From Mesostigma viride (lineage: Eukaryota > Streptophyta > Mesostigmatophyceae > Mesostigmatales > Mesostigmataceae), in the NCBI GenBank assembly GCA_009746045.1, contig RPFO01001076.1:1-61684 (forward strand): 61,684 nucleotides of DNA, given 5' to 3'. The notes beneath the pieces were generated by a model that was not told the DNA's origin, searched no databases, and was given only the letters and a program-made list of their open reading frames with translations. The position numbers and the translations under genes are program-made. Each line of letters begins with the position of its first letter. The first letter of the stretch is position 1. Below are positions 38,637 through 51,300 of this stretch, piece after piece.

Positions 38637-39455
38637 CGTTCTTTTTCGCCTGCGGGTGCAGCCCCCATAATGCGTACGAGCAGCTTCACGGCTTTCTTCT
38701 TTGGAAATCAAGAACAACGGGCCTGACAACAACAACAACGACAGCAGCATCAGCTCCAACAAGAGTGAGTTGCGGGATTTTACGTACGTGGTTTTTCTAT
38801 TTTTTTTTTCACCTGGCATGTTGAGTATTCATCCCATTTTGCGTCATGACGGCTTCCTGAACGACGACTCTCTCTCCCTCTCCCTCTCCCCCCCTCTCCC
38901 TCTTATTTTTCACCAGGTTTTTCATGCCGATTTTAAATCCCTTTTGCGTCATGCTCCTTGTAGCGTGATGTCGTCAATTGTCACTCACAACAATACTATC
39001 ATTGTGGTTCGTTCTTTTTCGCCTGCGGGTGCAGGTCACGAGCGTTGCGTACGAGCAGCACTTACATCATTAAATCAAGAACAACGGGCCTGACAACAAG
39101 AACAACGACAGCAGCATCAGCAACAACAAGAGTGAGTTGCGGGATTTTATGTACGTTGTTTTTCTCATGTTTTTTCACCTGTCATGTTGAGTATTCATCC
39201 CATTTTGCGTCATGCCGGCTTCCTGAACGACGACTCTCTCTCCCTCTCCCTCTCCCCCCCTCTCCCTCTTATTTTTCACCAGGTTTTTCATGCCGATTTT
39301 TAATCCCTTTTGCGTCATGCTCCTTGTAGCGTGATGTCGTCAATTGTCACTCACAACCATGCTATCATTGTGGTTCGTTCTTTTTCGCCTGCGGGTGCAG
39401 GTCACGAGCGTTGCGTGCGGTGCGTCATCAATCCAAGAACAAAACACGATGTGGC
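38637..39455 (+). repeat. Tandem repeat, about 370 bp unit, just over two copies
   Basis: The landmark TTCTTTTTCGCCTGCGGGTG recurs at about 38639, 39012 and 39380. Each full unit also has AACAACGGGCCTGACAAC and a pyrimidine tract CTCTCTCCCTCTCCC. The third, partial copy runs into the long microsatellite, so the microsatellite may have grown from the unit's own pyrimidine tract. Confidence 0.85.
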
Positions 39456-40090
<635 letters not shown>

Positions 40091-40093
40091 CTC

Positions 40094-40470
40094 TTACGGT
40101 TACGCTTACGCTTACGGTTACGCTTACGGTTACGCTTACGCTTACGGTTACGCTTACGCTTACGCTTACGCTTACGCTTACGCTTACGCTTACGCTTACG
40201 CTTACGCTTACGCTTACGCTTACGCTTACGCTTACGCTTACGCTTACGCTTACGCTTACGCTTACGCTTACGCTTACGCTTACGCTTACGCTTACGCTTA
40301 CGCTTACGCTTACGCTTACGCTTACGCTTACGCTTACGCTTACGCTTACGCTTACGCTTACGCTTACGCTTACGCTTACGCCCTCCCTCTCCCTACGGTT
40401 ACGCTTACGCTTACGGTTATGCTTACGCTTAGGTTTACGCTTACGCTTACGCTTAGGCTTACGCTTACGC
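40094..40470 (+). repeat. (TTACGC)n hexamer array
   Basis: Roughly 50-60 units with TTACGG and TTAGGC variants and one short CCCTCT interruption at about 40381-40394. It reads as telomere-like in style but matches no telomere repeat I know. Confidence 0.95.
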
Positions 40471-41190
<720 letters not shown>

Positions 41191-41234
41191 ACCCCCCCCC
41201 CTTTTACAAACACCATAATTCTGCCAACGTCACT

Positions 41235-41660
41235 CTTCCTGGACCGTGTGATAGTTACGCCCGCCGTCGTTTCTTGTCTTACTGGAAGAGCACATGACCA
41301 ACATTGGTTGTGCTAGTTACGCCCGCCGTCGTTTCTTTTGCCTTTTCGATGTCGAAATATATCTCGGGAAAGATGCACCCCCGTCAGTTAACTTGTCATC
41401 TTGTAAGCTCAATCTTTCCATGATAGTTACGCCCGCCGTCGTTTCTTTTGCATCTTCGATGTCGAAGTGTTTGTCGTGAAAGTTGCATCCCCGTCAGCTT
41501 CTTGTAAGATCAATGTTTCATGATAGTTACGCCCGCCGTCGTTTCTTTTTTATTTTCGATGTCGAAGAATATGTCGTGAAAGTTGCAGCGCGTTCGTGTC
41601 CATTGTGATCTTGTGATATCAAAGTTTCCCATGATAGTTACGCCCGCCGTCGTTTCTGTT
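41235..41660 (+). repeat. Five-copy hairpin-motif array upstream of the plus-strand gene cluster
   Basis: Copies of GTTACGCCCGCCGTCG + TTTCT lie at 41254-41274, 41316-41336, 41426-41446, 41526-41546 and 41637-41657. Most are in units of about 100-110 bp that also share TTTTCGATGTCGAA and a GTGAAAGTTGCA-like phrase. It is the counterpart of the array at 4140-4760 and oriented with the genes it precedes. Confidence 0.85.
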
Positions 41661-41767
41661 GCTTCTCGTTCGTTTAAAATATCTAATGAAGTTTTTACCA
41701 TCGTTCACCTAAAACAAATTACTTTAAATCTGCACCCGTTAAACCACACCCCCCTCGAAATGACTCC

Positions 41768-42007
41768 ATGGTTGCAGAACAAATGTCAGAAGAAGAACAA
41801 AAAAAATGCTTCGGAAACCACAAGCGCAAAAGGAAAGCCGATGACAATTTAGAGACCCTCTCGGAGGATGTGCCGGAGTTGGTTTCTTCGGATGACGAGT
41901 TTGAATACTCAAAAACATCAGGGGGACAAGTTCTTGAGAAAGCATGGAAGGTGTTTGTGACAAACGCGTTTGTGGAATGGATAAAAAAAAACTATTCCGA
42001 GGAATAG
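41768..42007 (+). CDS. Small acidic/charged protein (79 aa), unknown
   Basis: First ORF of the plus-strand cluster. A second in-frame ATG at 41783 follows TTGCAG closely and may be the true start if a leader is spliced on. The N-terminal half is charged (KRKRKADD, then acidic). The C-terminal half is hydrophobic/aromatic (VLEKAWKVFVTNAFVEWIKK). No known family. An AATAAATTAATG poly(A)-like signal follows in the 68-base gap to the next gene. Confidence 0.5.
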   Translation: MVAEQMSEEEQKKCFGNHKRKRKADDNLETLSEDVPELVSSDDEFEYSKTSGGQVLEKAWKVFVTNAFVEWIKKNYSEE

Positions 42008-42075
42008 TAACTTGTTATTATAAAATAATAAATTAATGTTTATGAATTTTTTTGTTCGTTTTTTCCCTGAAAAAG

Positions 42076-42831
42076 ATGGAGTCCGAGATCGTGAATGAAG
42101 TCTACGGAAGCGTCCTTCAAAACGTTTTCAAACAAGTTCGCTTTCTGTCGCGTGTCATATTCGAGGAAGTTCGAGTCGCGCAGGAGAGGACAGGCCGCCA
42201 CTTGGCCGTTTTATTGGCGTTTGATTCGTTCAGCCAAATGGAGAGAATTATGTACGCCCAGCTAGCTGATATGAACTTCTGTATTCAAGAGGGTTTTTTC
42301 AGACCACAGATGGATCTAAGAGTGCCCATAGACCCAAGGACGGAGTTCCGCCTTTTGGTGTCGTTCATTACAAAGGGGCCAAAGATAGAGTTGGGGGAAG
42401 AGGAAGGGGCTCAGCTTGGGTGCACCTACGGGCGCGCATTTTACCCGAATGTTACGCATTCTCTGCGCGTGAGGGCTGATGCATGTGTAGGGGCAGTACC
42501 CCTCAACATGAACTTTTTCTTGCTCTCTGACCCGATCGTGAGGGATGGGGATCGCATGCGTAGTACGCGAAAGTGCTCCAAGGAGGGGTGTGGGTGCGAA
42601 ACAGGACCTCATATCAAGTGGTGTAGAGGATGTAGGGATGCCAGATATTGCAGTGAGGAGTGCCAGCGTGCGGACTGGAGTAGGCATAAGGATAGATGCG
42701 AACGTCTGAGGCAAGCGAGGGAGGTGCTGGCAGGGGTGAAGTGGGGGGTTAACGTGACGACGATACTGGATAAAACTATGGGGTCTGATGTCGACTTCTC
42801 CTTCAACTTCCACGACGGCTCTGCCTCTTAG
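42076..42831 (+). CDS. MYND-type zinc finger protein (251 aa)
   Basis: Start chosen at ATG 42076, directly after AAAAAG. The upstream in-frame extension begins with a non-ATG codon. Residues about 165-208 hold the MYND finger: CSKEGCGCETG, then WCRGC, ARYCSEECQRADW, and SRHKDRC, supplying the expected Cys/His ligands. The N-terminal 160 residues are not recognised. MYND fingers bind proline-rich peptides and act in transcription or chromatin factors, so a regulatory role for a cluster product is plausible but inferred. It sits 68 bases after the previous ORF and 101 before the next. Confidence 0.82.
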   Translation: MESEIVNEVYGSVLQNVFKQVRFLSRVIFEEVRVAQERTGRHLAVLLAFDSFSQMERIMYAQLADMNFCIQEGFFRPQMDLRVPIDPRTEFRLLVSFITKGPKIELGEEEGAQLGCTYGRAFYPNVTHSLRVRADACVGAVPLNMNFFLLSDPIVRDGDRMRSTRKCSKEGCGCETGPHIKWCRGCRDARYCSEECQRADWSRHKDRCERLRQAREVLAGVKWGVNVTTILDKTMGSDVDFSFNFHDGSAS

Positions 42832-42932
42832 AAAAACTTGAAATGTAGAGTAATAACTTGTTTATATGATGTTATATTTAATGTTTAATGTTTAATGTTT
42901 ATAACGTATCATTTTCCTCCTACGCGCAGGAA

Positions 42933-43133
42933 ATGGTGGAGGTTAAGGAGAGTTTGGCCAAAAGGCAAAGGACCGACACACTTCGACATAATGGAAGGAG
43001 TCTTCCATTGTACATCAAAAAAATAGTCGAGGATTACTGGCTCGCTTCCGACTCGACTCCTCGTCCGAGTCCGGTGATACCGGACAGTGTCAAAGTCTGG
43101 AAGGTTTCAGCACATCAATCGCACATTGAATAG
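42933..43133 (+). CDS. Small hypothetical protein (66 aa)
   Basis: The ATG (42933) follows a textbook acceptor (CTCCTACGCGCAG) by three bases, so I do not use the longer upstream ORF start. The peptide is basic at the start (MVEVKESLAKRQRTD) and has LPLYIKKIVEDYW in the middle. Family unknown. The spacer after it holds a hairpin motif (43167-43187) and AATAAA at about 43213. Confidence 0.5.
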   Translation: MVEVKESLAKRQRTDTLRHNGRSLPLYIKKIVEDYWLASDSTPRPSPVIPDSVKVWKVSAHQSHIE

Positions 43134-43297
43134 ATAATGTTTTATCGCCATATTGCTGTTCGACAAGTTGCGCCTTGGGGCGTTTCTTTGCGCCAAATTT
43201 AAACCTTCGTATTAATAAACAAGTACAATAAAAAAATTTCAAAACGTTTTTTGAATTTTATTTTCCGGGGCCGGTATGTTATCGTAACTTGTCGCAG

Positions 43298-44163
43298 ATG
43301 TCCGGTTCGACGGAAGATTCGTCCGATTCGTCTAGTCACCTCCTGATGGAGGATTGGCAACGACTTCAACAACACCAAGCGGTTGCCACTGTCATTCAGA
43401 GTGTTGCTCGCTCAATAGGGGCGCCGCGCAAGTGTGATGTGTCCACTTGCAAGAAAACCGCTCTCGGATTTGACTTGTATTGCCGAAAGCACGAAGAACA
43501 TTCTCGTCACATCGAAAATGCCCTCAGTCGCGGACTTGGAATGGCGGGCGCCCTCGGACCTGGATTGGCGGGGGGGCCCTGCGACTTCGCCTGGACATGA
43601 CTGTCGGAGAGGTCGTGGGTGTAAATTTTGATTTCACCAGGGGAGACGAGTACTTCCTTGAAGATTGGATAGTCAAAGACTCCGCGACAGGTGCGGACTT
43701 GGCAAAGGGAGGCTACGTTGCCGGCGCCCAAGAAAATGGTTGGAGTAGCTTGAGATGCTTTTTGATGACGACACCTTTTGCCGACTCGCGTGACACGGAT
43801 GTAAGCGAACTTTATCGGCGTATGTGTTTTGCACTCGCCGACATTCCGCTGATAACTCAACGAGAGTTCGATTTTCGCGTGGAAACAAAAGCCAAAGCGA
43901 TTGTATCCGGCGTGAAGGCGATTGTGGAGGAGGAGCAGGATTCTCTGTGTGCAGAGTATTTGGAGAGAGTGGCCCCGATGAAGACGAGGAGGTCCGAAAT
44001 CTATCCTGACACCGGCAACAAGGAGGCAAAGTTGGTGGCCGCCAAAGAAGAGATGTTCGCTCGTGTCGATGAAATGGCGGCGAAAGAGGTTCCGAGAGTT
44101 CGCTCGATCGGTTGTTGCAAAACCTGCAGAGAGTGGAACGAGTCGCGGGACAGTCTATATTGA
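43298..44163 (+). CDS. Hypothetical protein with a CxxxxC...CxxH zinc-binding-like motif, one frame shift
   Basis: ATG 43298 lies immediately behind GTCGCAG. The N-terminal part contains KCDVSTCKKTALGFDLYCRKH, a C-x4-C-x10-C-x2-H pattern. It is shared with the next gene (KCRDRKCKK...LCGEH), so the two may be distant paralogues. The frame is lost in a run of seven G at about 43568-43574. Continuing in the other frame to the stop at 44163 gives 288 residues if one base is added. The C-terminus has CCKTC. Family unknown. Confidence 0.6.
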
Positions 44164-44443
44164 TATGAGTTGCGCCCGCCGGCGTTTCTCTGGTCTTGAA
44201 TGCCCCCCCTCTACATACACATTATATTGTCTGGACATTCGTATGTAGTGACAATCGTAGTCGATGTGATTGCCATTCGTTTGTACGTAGAAAGTGGTTG
44301 TTGAGGAAGTTGCGCCCCAGGGCGTTTCTTTGTTGCATTTTCTTCAAATTTTAGCTCGCATAAATAGATGAAGATGACTTAATAAATGCCAGTTTTTTTT
44401 AATAATATAAACTACTCGCGGCCGGTATGTTCTGGTTTCGCAG

Positions 44444-45136
44444 ATGTCCAGTCTGACGGTCGACATAAGGGGACGTCCATATCAGGACGCTGTTTTCCGG
44501 ATTTTTGAGAAGGATCCCGAAAAGAAGTGCCGGGATAGGAAATGTAAAAAGCTGTCAATTACCGACATGGGTCTGTGTGGGGAACACATCGTAGCTTTTG
44601 GAAAGGACATGATTTCCCGTCATTTGCAACAATACGTTGACAACAATTGTGTGGGAGGGGCGCAGATGGACGTCCTTCTTGAGGATGGAGTGGACGGAGC
44701 CAAAAGGGCTGTAATTCGGCTGTCGGAAATGGATGATGACAAAGAGGACGTGAACATTCGCCTTAAGAGGCACGACGATAACACGGCCGATTGTGTGTTT
44801 GGGTCTCGAGGAGTGGCGGATGAGAGGCAGGTCTTCCATGATGCCGCGGAGAAGGTGGTGGAATGGATGATGGGTTGGTCAAATCTTGACGTTCGCATAT
44901 TCAACCGTCTGACGTCTGATTTCCTTCTCCGGGGAAGTTTCAAGATGGTTGACCGTGCAAGGCAGTCCAGGAACCAGGTATCCGTTTCCATGGCCAGTCC
45001 GATCGCACGCATGATTGAGGGGGCCCTCTTCCGCGCAACCTTGCCTCGAGATTTCGAAAATACCGTGAAGGGCTCGACCGAAAATCAGCAGCGATTTCCC
45101 ATTCGCGAACCACTTATGGGTCGACGGAGGTGGTAA
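44444..45136 (+). CDS. Hypothetical protein with a CxxxxC...CxxH motif (230 aa)
   Basis: ATG 44444 directly after TTTCGCAG. Residues about 27-48 carry KCRDRKCKKLSITDMGLCGEH, as in the preceding gene. The remainder is charged and unrecognised. The box CCGGTATGTT lies 14-23 bases before the acceptor and is repeated at the same kind of position before the 43298 gene. Hairpin motifs flank the gene on both sides. Confidence 0.68.
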   Translation: MSSLTVDIRGRPYQDAVFRIFEKDPEKKCRDRKCKKLSITDMGLCGEHIVAFGKDMISRHLQQYVDNNCVGGAQMDVLLEDGVDGAKRAVIRLSEMDDDKEDVNIRLKRHDDNTADCVFGSRGVADERQVFHDAAEKVVEWMMGWSNLDVRIFNRLTSDFLLRGSFKMVDRARQSRNQVSVSMASPIARMIEGALFRATLPRDFENTVKGSTENQQRFPIREPLMGRRRW

Positions 45137-45399
45137 CGGAATTTTTTTGCATTTCCTTGCCAATTGATTCTTTATGAGGGACATAGAGTTGTTTGTATAG
45201 AGAGTGAATTGACGAAAGTTGCGACGGCGGTCGCATCTTTTAGTGCGTCGTTCTCTTGTTATGAATCTCTGTTCATTCTGAATTATAACGTTGTTTGTAC
45301 CTTGACATAATGATGCATTTTTTGTATTGAGTTGCGACGTGGGGCGCATCTTCCTGCTGACTCGTATGTTTTTTCCAATTTTTTTGTTTTGTGTTGCAG

Positions 45400-48300
45400 A
45401 TGGAAAAGGGCGGCCCTACATCGCAGGTGGTCGGCGACTCTCCCCCTAGGGGGGAAGGGTCAGAAGGGCAACCAGTTCAGGCCCAAGGCGCCTCCCCACA
45501 ACAGCCTCCTCACAAGCGTGCAAGGGAGGGCACGCCGCCCCCAATGGTGGAATCTGGTGTCAGCTTTGCCGCGGTCACTGGGAAGGATGAGTACCACGGT
45601 GGTCTTGAGATGGTGGACGATCCGGTTAAGCGGATTCAGATTGAGCGGTTTGAGCGACTCGCGAATGGCACTCGTGAACAGCAATTCGCGCTGTACCAAG
45701 ACATCCTTAATGACAAACCTGAAGTCGCCAAGGTGCCTTATACCTCCAAGCGCACATTCATGCCTCGTTTCGAAACCCTGCTCCAGCAGGAGCTAAGGTT
45801 GCGTCGGTTGGCTCAGAATGCGCCAGAGACAGTAGCCGCCGCGCCCTCCCATGCCGCGCCTGCCGCAGTAGCCCAAAAGAGGGGGGAGAGTGTGCACGAG
45901 TCGGCCGCAGTGCCCTCAACCGCAAGGGATCCCCCCGCGACTTCCAAGCCGGTCGCGACGGGCGATATGCCCCCGCCGCGGCAGAGGGGAAGGGGGAAGG
46001 GGGTCGATGGAGGGGAAGTCCTCGATGTTTTCGATATGACGCTGGGCAATTTGGAAGGTGGCGGGCCGATCTTCGTAAGTCTCCGCCCATTAAATTGATG
46101 TCGTGAAATACAATACGCATTTTTTTGCAATATTCGCCAGACATGTCATTTCCGACAACTAAGCGGATTTTTACTTTCCGTTGAAATGTTCGCAGGGCCG
46201 GCAAGAGGATGTTGGTGCAAGAGAAGCCCGCTCAATGGCGGGAAGCACCCAGGTACATGAGTGCGTCAGATTCCTCTCCGGTTTACTTGTATTGAAAAGG
46301 TTTGCGTGCGTATATCCTTGTTTATTTTTGTAGTAATTTTTTTCTTGTGAATGGACAATCGCGTTTGCTATTTTTACAGGGAAGTCCGTTCGAGCAGCAA
46401 GAGGGCGGTGACAGGAGGGGAAGTGGATCTTACGGTGGTTCCACTGCAGAGGGGGGAAGGGTAAGTTACCGTTGACTTAGTAATCGAAAGTTTAGGTTCG
46501 TCCTCAATGGACAGAGTTACGACGGCCGGCGTTTCTTTACACTTTTCTTACATTAAAAATCTTCCGTTGATAATGTTCTTGCAGGAAGCCGGTCGTCAGG
46601 GTGGGGCAAATCTCCAGGGAGAGGGGGCTATCGCTGTCGGTGAGCCTGTGTCAGAGGGCGCGGGTGGAAGCGACGGCGATACTGCGAAAATGACACGCTT
46701 TAAGGAGCAAGCGGATGCTTATCAACTGAAGAAGTTGGCAAAGTGGGTTGTGGCCGAGGTGAGAACGGAAAAGCCCCACCTGAGGTACGGAACCAGATGA
46801 TGATTCTCCATCAAGTCGCTGAGTTGATCGTGAAGAATGCGTGCCGGCCCGATGGCGCCACACAGCCTGAGGAATCCCGAGCGCCAAGGCCTTGATAAAG
46901 TGGATGCAGGAGAACCTGTTCGAGGGCAAAGGGAAGGAGAGGAAGTGTAAACTGTTGACGGTGACGGAGAAGGACGCCAAGACTCTGATCAAGATGTTGA
47001 AGGAACACGATGCCCGCCGGGACAAGTCTCCGAAGATCGCGAAGGGGTCGAAGAAAGCGGCTGAAGCAGCAGCGGTTGAGGGGAATGAGGTAAGTCTACC
47101 TCTGTTGTGAGGGGGGCTTTGTTCTTGAGGTCCACGTTTCATGTAGGTTGCGACGGCCGGCGTTTCTTAAGTGTGACACTTACTTCCTTTTGACTAACAC
47201 TTACTTCCTTTCCTGATTTCGCATCGTTGAGGGAAATGAGCCAAGTGTACCTCTGTTGTGAGGGGGGCTCTGATCTTGAGGTTTAGGTTTCATCTAGGTT
47301 GCGACGGCCGGCGTTTCTCAAGTGTGACATTTACTTTATTCCTTTCGGTTATGCTTTCCTGATTTTTTCATATCATTGTTAAGGGGAACGAGGTAAGTAT
47401 ACCTCTGTTGTGAGGGGGGCTTTGATGTTGAGGTTCAGGTTTCATGTAGGTTGCGACGGCCGGCGTTTCTCAATCGACATTTACTTTATTCCTTTTGGTT
47501 ATGCTTTCCTGATTTTTTCGCATCACTGCAGTACGTGCAGGCCGAGAGGGCGACCCACGCGGCCATCCTGTACTCAATCAGCCTCGACCAGCACGCGCGC
47601 CGCGAGAACATGAAAATAGATAGTACGTGGACTGCTGCCGTCGACGAACACCAGAAGGGACTCTCCGAAGCACTTGCGACCTACAAGGGGAAGGCGCTGA
47701 AGGGAAAGGGGAAAGGAAAGGAGGTGGAGGTTGCGGATGCTCCCGTGTCTCTGCTTGAGAAATGGGAGAAGTCCCCGGTGTCGCAGGATGATGATGACAT
47801 CCTGGATGTGAACGATGAGATCGCGAAGGGCAAACGGTTACGGAAGCAGCTTGCCGTTCAGCCTCGGGACCTCGATGAGATGTCCAAAGCCTTGGTGCAT
47901 CGAAATCGGGTGTGGACAAGGAACCTGTTCGTGGGGCCTCAGAAGCTCCTCGCACGAGACTTGCATCTGTCTAGAGCCGAGCAGAACGCCACCATTTTTG
48001 CAAACTCGGAGTCCGACTACGGCCACGACAAGCTGGTGATTCCTGTGTGGCGGTACTCGTTCCAGTTTTTGGCTGACCGGTGCCCCAACACTTTTCATGA
48101 CTGGATGAAAAAGGAAGGCACCCAGCGTCAGCTCGCGCAACTCTTCGGGGAGATGGGGGGGGCACGGACAATGAAGGCTGGCTACGCTCGCGCAATGACT
48201 GACGAAGAAATTGATATCTACCTGCGAACGAGCTCGGCCAAGGGAATGGCCGAAGCTGCTTCCACCGCGGTTCTGACAGGACGGGCCGATTTGCTGGACG

Positions 48301-51300
48301 ATCTTAAGCCCGTGGACGTGAGAAAGGCCGCGCTTTTGGACAGTTTGTGCAAGTCCGCCTGGGAGATGGCTCCATTCGAGAAGAAGCCACCGTTGCCGCC
48401 AGCCATTTGCGGCTTTCTCGTGCTGGACGGGAACCACTTTACCACACTCATCAAATCGGTGAAATTCGAACTGGTCACCGACAATATGACGGTGGACCAA
48501 AGATCTGTGTGGTACCAGGCAATGCTGAATGGTTTCATGAAGGCGGAAAAGCTCAGGGTCGTTGCGCGGGGAGGGAAGGAGCAGGAGGTCACGAAGACCG
48601 TGGCCGCGGCGAAGCTGGAGGAGTGGGCAACTGATTGGACGAATTTCGGGGGGGTGGACGTGCAGATGCTCAAGGGTGAGACCATCCTGCCGACCTGGTG
48701 GCAGATCCGTGAACAGAAGGTAAGCCAGGTTGCGACCGCCGGCGTTTCTATAAGTGGTTTTCTTGTGTTAATTTCAGTATGCCATTAGTTCGGTCAAGAT
48801 GCGACCGCCGGCGTTTCTATAAGGGGTTTTCATGTTCCACCTTAGCATGCCATATTTTGGTCAAGATGCGACCGCCGGCGTTTCTGTCAGTCGTATTCTT
48901 GTTCTCAGTTGAGTTGTGCTTATTTGGGAGGACTGTCGATGTGTCTCTGCGCGTTGTTGCCCTACGGGGATGCAGGTTACCGAACAAGTCGGCAAGATGA
49001 TCGAAGTTGTCAGGCAGCTCGGGAACGCCATGAACGCCGAGGACACAGCCCAAGCCAAGGCAACGTGGGGCTCAGCGCTGGGGGATGTGCACCGGGCCTA
49101 CCAGGCATATGGACCCGTCAAGAGAGGGAAGGGCGTGTCTCTCCCAACTCCTCTGTACGGCAAGATCTGGGCGATTGTGAAGCCCTTTTGGCAGAAAGGA
49201 GAGCAAGCCAAGGCCGAAGGGGACGGCGCAGGCGACAAGGCAGGAGGGGCTGAAGAGACGGACAAGTGGGGGCCGGACCAGAAGAACTTCATGCAGCGCT
49301 GGCTGTTCTGGTGTGAGGACCCTTTGAAGCCCGCTGTCGACGGCAAGCCGGCGATCGCACAGGATATCGCGGCTCGGCAAGACTTCCTTGACACGCGCCC
49401 TAAAGACAAGGCGCACGAACTGTCCATTTTCACCGCGCATCGGGAACTTGCGAGTTTCCAGTACTTCGACAGCCTGATCCAAGCGCCGATCATGTCCTGT
49501 GAGGCCCCTCCCAGCAACCTGATAAAAATAATGGAAGTCGCCAAGAATTTGATAGAGGCGGCAAAGCAATTCGCCCACATCAAGTTCCTGGAGAACCCCG
49601 AGCTGATGGCCGCTTGCAAACAACTAAACGGGACTTTCGACCCCGTATTGGTGAGGGAGCACGTGTTTGGCGTGAAGCTGAAGGGCACCTTCGCCACGGA
49701 CCTCGACAAGTTCATCGCCGACTGCCGCCTGACCAGAGACTTTTGGCGGGTGGTCGTCACGGCCATGAGGGCGATCATTCTCACGCTGAGGGACCTTCCG
49801 CCGGCTAAAAGGAAAGTGGTCGACCAGAAGGACTGGAAGTTCCCGAGAGGGCTGCTCGCTTCCCACCCCCGTCATTTGTATGACGATTTGGGGGTGAAGA
49901 CCAAACATCTGCTGGGTGTGCCACAGGAGGCGGCGGCGGAGGTCGAGAAGGAGGTCGAGGAGGCGGCGGAGGAGGGGACTACCAAGGCCAAGAAGGGGTG
50001 GAAGGAAAGGTTGGAAGCCTACAGCGATTGGAAGGGGGTGAGGATGGGATCCGACTGGATCGCATACAGGACAATGACATGGAAGGAAAACGAAAAAAGA
50101 AAGGATCTGGTGGTGACGAAGGTGGTGGACGAGTTGTGCGCGGGGAATTACAAAATTCCTCGGTCGCTGGAGGACCAGGCGTTTGCTGTGCTGGACCTGG
50201 CAGCTGACAGCAACGAGAAGTGGAGGAACCTGCGCAAGTGGGACGCAGACTGCATTCCGGAGGAGAGCAACATTCCCAAACCCTCCTCGCATTTGAGCCC
50301 GGTCGTGTGGGATGTGGTTGACAAGATGACCAACGCCCTTTTTAGGGGACCCTGCAGAGTTCTGCTGGTGTTCGGGGAGCCCGCCCATATCCGCCGGTGG
50401 AAGCGCCTGGTCCGCCTTATCAAATATTGGCTTGTTGAAGATGGGTGGGAAGGCCTCAAATACTTTTCCGACGACGATTCTTCGTCTGATGAGGATGATG
50501 ATTCGGAGAAGGGGGAAGAGGGGGAGGCGGATGAGGATGAGAAGGAGGAGGATGAGGAGGAGGAGGATGAGGAGGAGGAGGAGGACGAGGAGGACGAGGA
50601 GGACGAGGAGGACGAGGAGGACGAGGAGGAGGATATTGCTGAGGGGCACCCGCCCGGGATGGGTGAGGGGCAGGCGGAGGGGGAGAAAGGGGATGGGGAT
50701 GGGGAGATGGGAGGAGGGGGAGGGGGAGAGGGACGGGGGAGGAGATGGAAGGGGAGGGAAAAAGCGCAGTCGGGGTGATGGAGGCTTGCGTGATGAGACA
50801 ATGGGGGGGATGAAGACAACAGGGGGGGAGGTAAGCGCCAGCGTGCTGGTGAAGGAGACTCGAGGCCTGTCGTTGGAAACGCCGGCGGGCGTATCTGTGA
50901 CGAGGAGGGGGATCGCCAGCGGGAGGGAGGCTCGAGGCCTGTTACTGGAAACGCCGGCGGGCGTATCTGTGATGAGGAGGGGGATCGCCAGCAGGAAGGA
51001 GGCTCGCGGCCTGTTACTGGAAACGCCGGCGGGCGTATCTGTGATGAGGAGGGGGATCGCCAGCAGGAAGGAGGCTCGCAGCGTGTTACTGGAAACGCCG
51101 GCGGGCGTATCTGTGATGAGGATGGGGATCGCCAGCAGGAAGCAGGCTCGCGGCCTGTTACTGGTAGCGCCGGCGGGCGTTCCCGATTTACGGGAGGCGG
51201 TCGTGTCCGACAGATGGGAATGAGGCCTCGTCAGGATTCATGGGGACCCCCGGTTGAGGGGACCCCCGCCCTCGCCTCGGTTTCTTTGGGTCTGGGTGAC

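Noticed and set aside
40094-40470. Internal telomere repeat
   Set aside because: TTACGC does not match TTTAGGG, TTAGGG or other telomere repeats I know; treated as a hexamer microsatellite.
49624-50819. Minus-strand ORF rich in Leu/Ser opposite the long gene
   Set aside because: Antisense shadow of the acidic tract and core of the 45400-52489 gene.
41254-51185. Hairpin motifs as terminators
   Set aside because: GC-rich hairpin followed by T resembles a bacterial terminator. Here copies lie in introns and before ORFs in a eukaryotic context, and the T-stretch is part of a fixed TTTCT flank.
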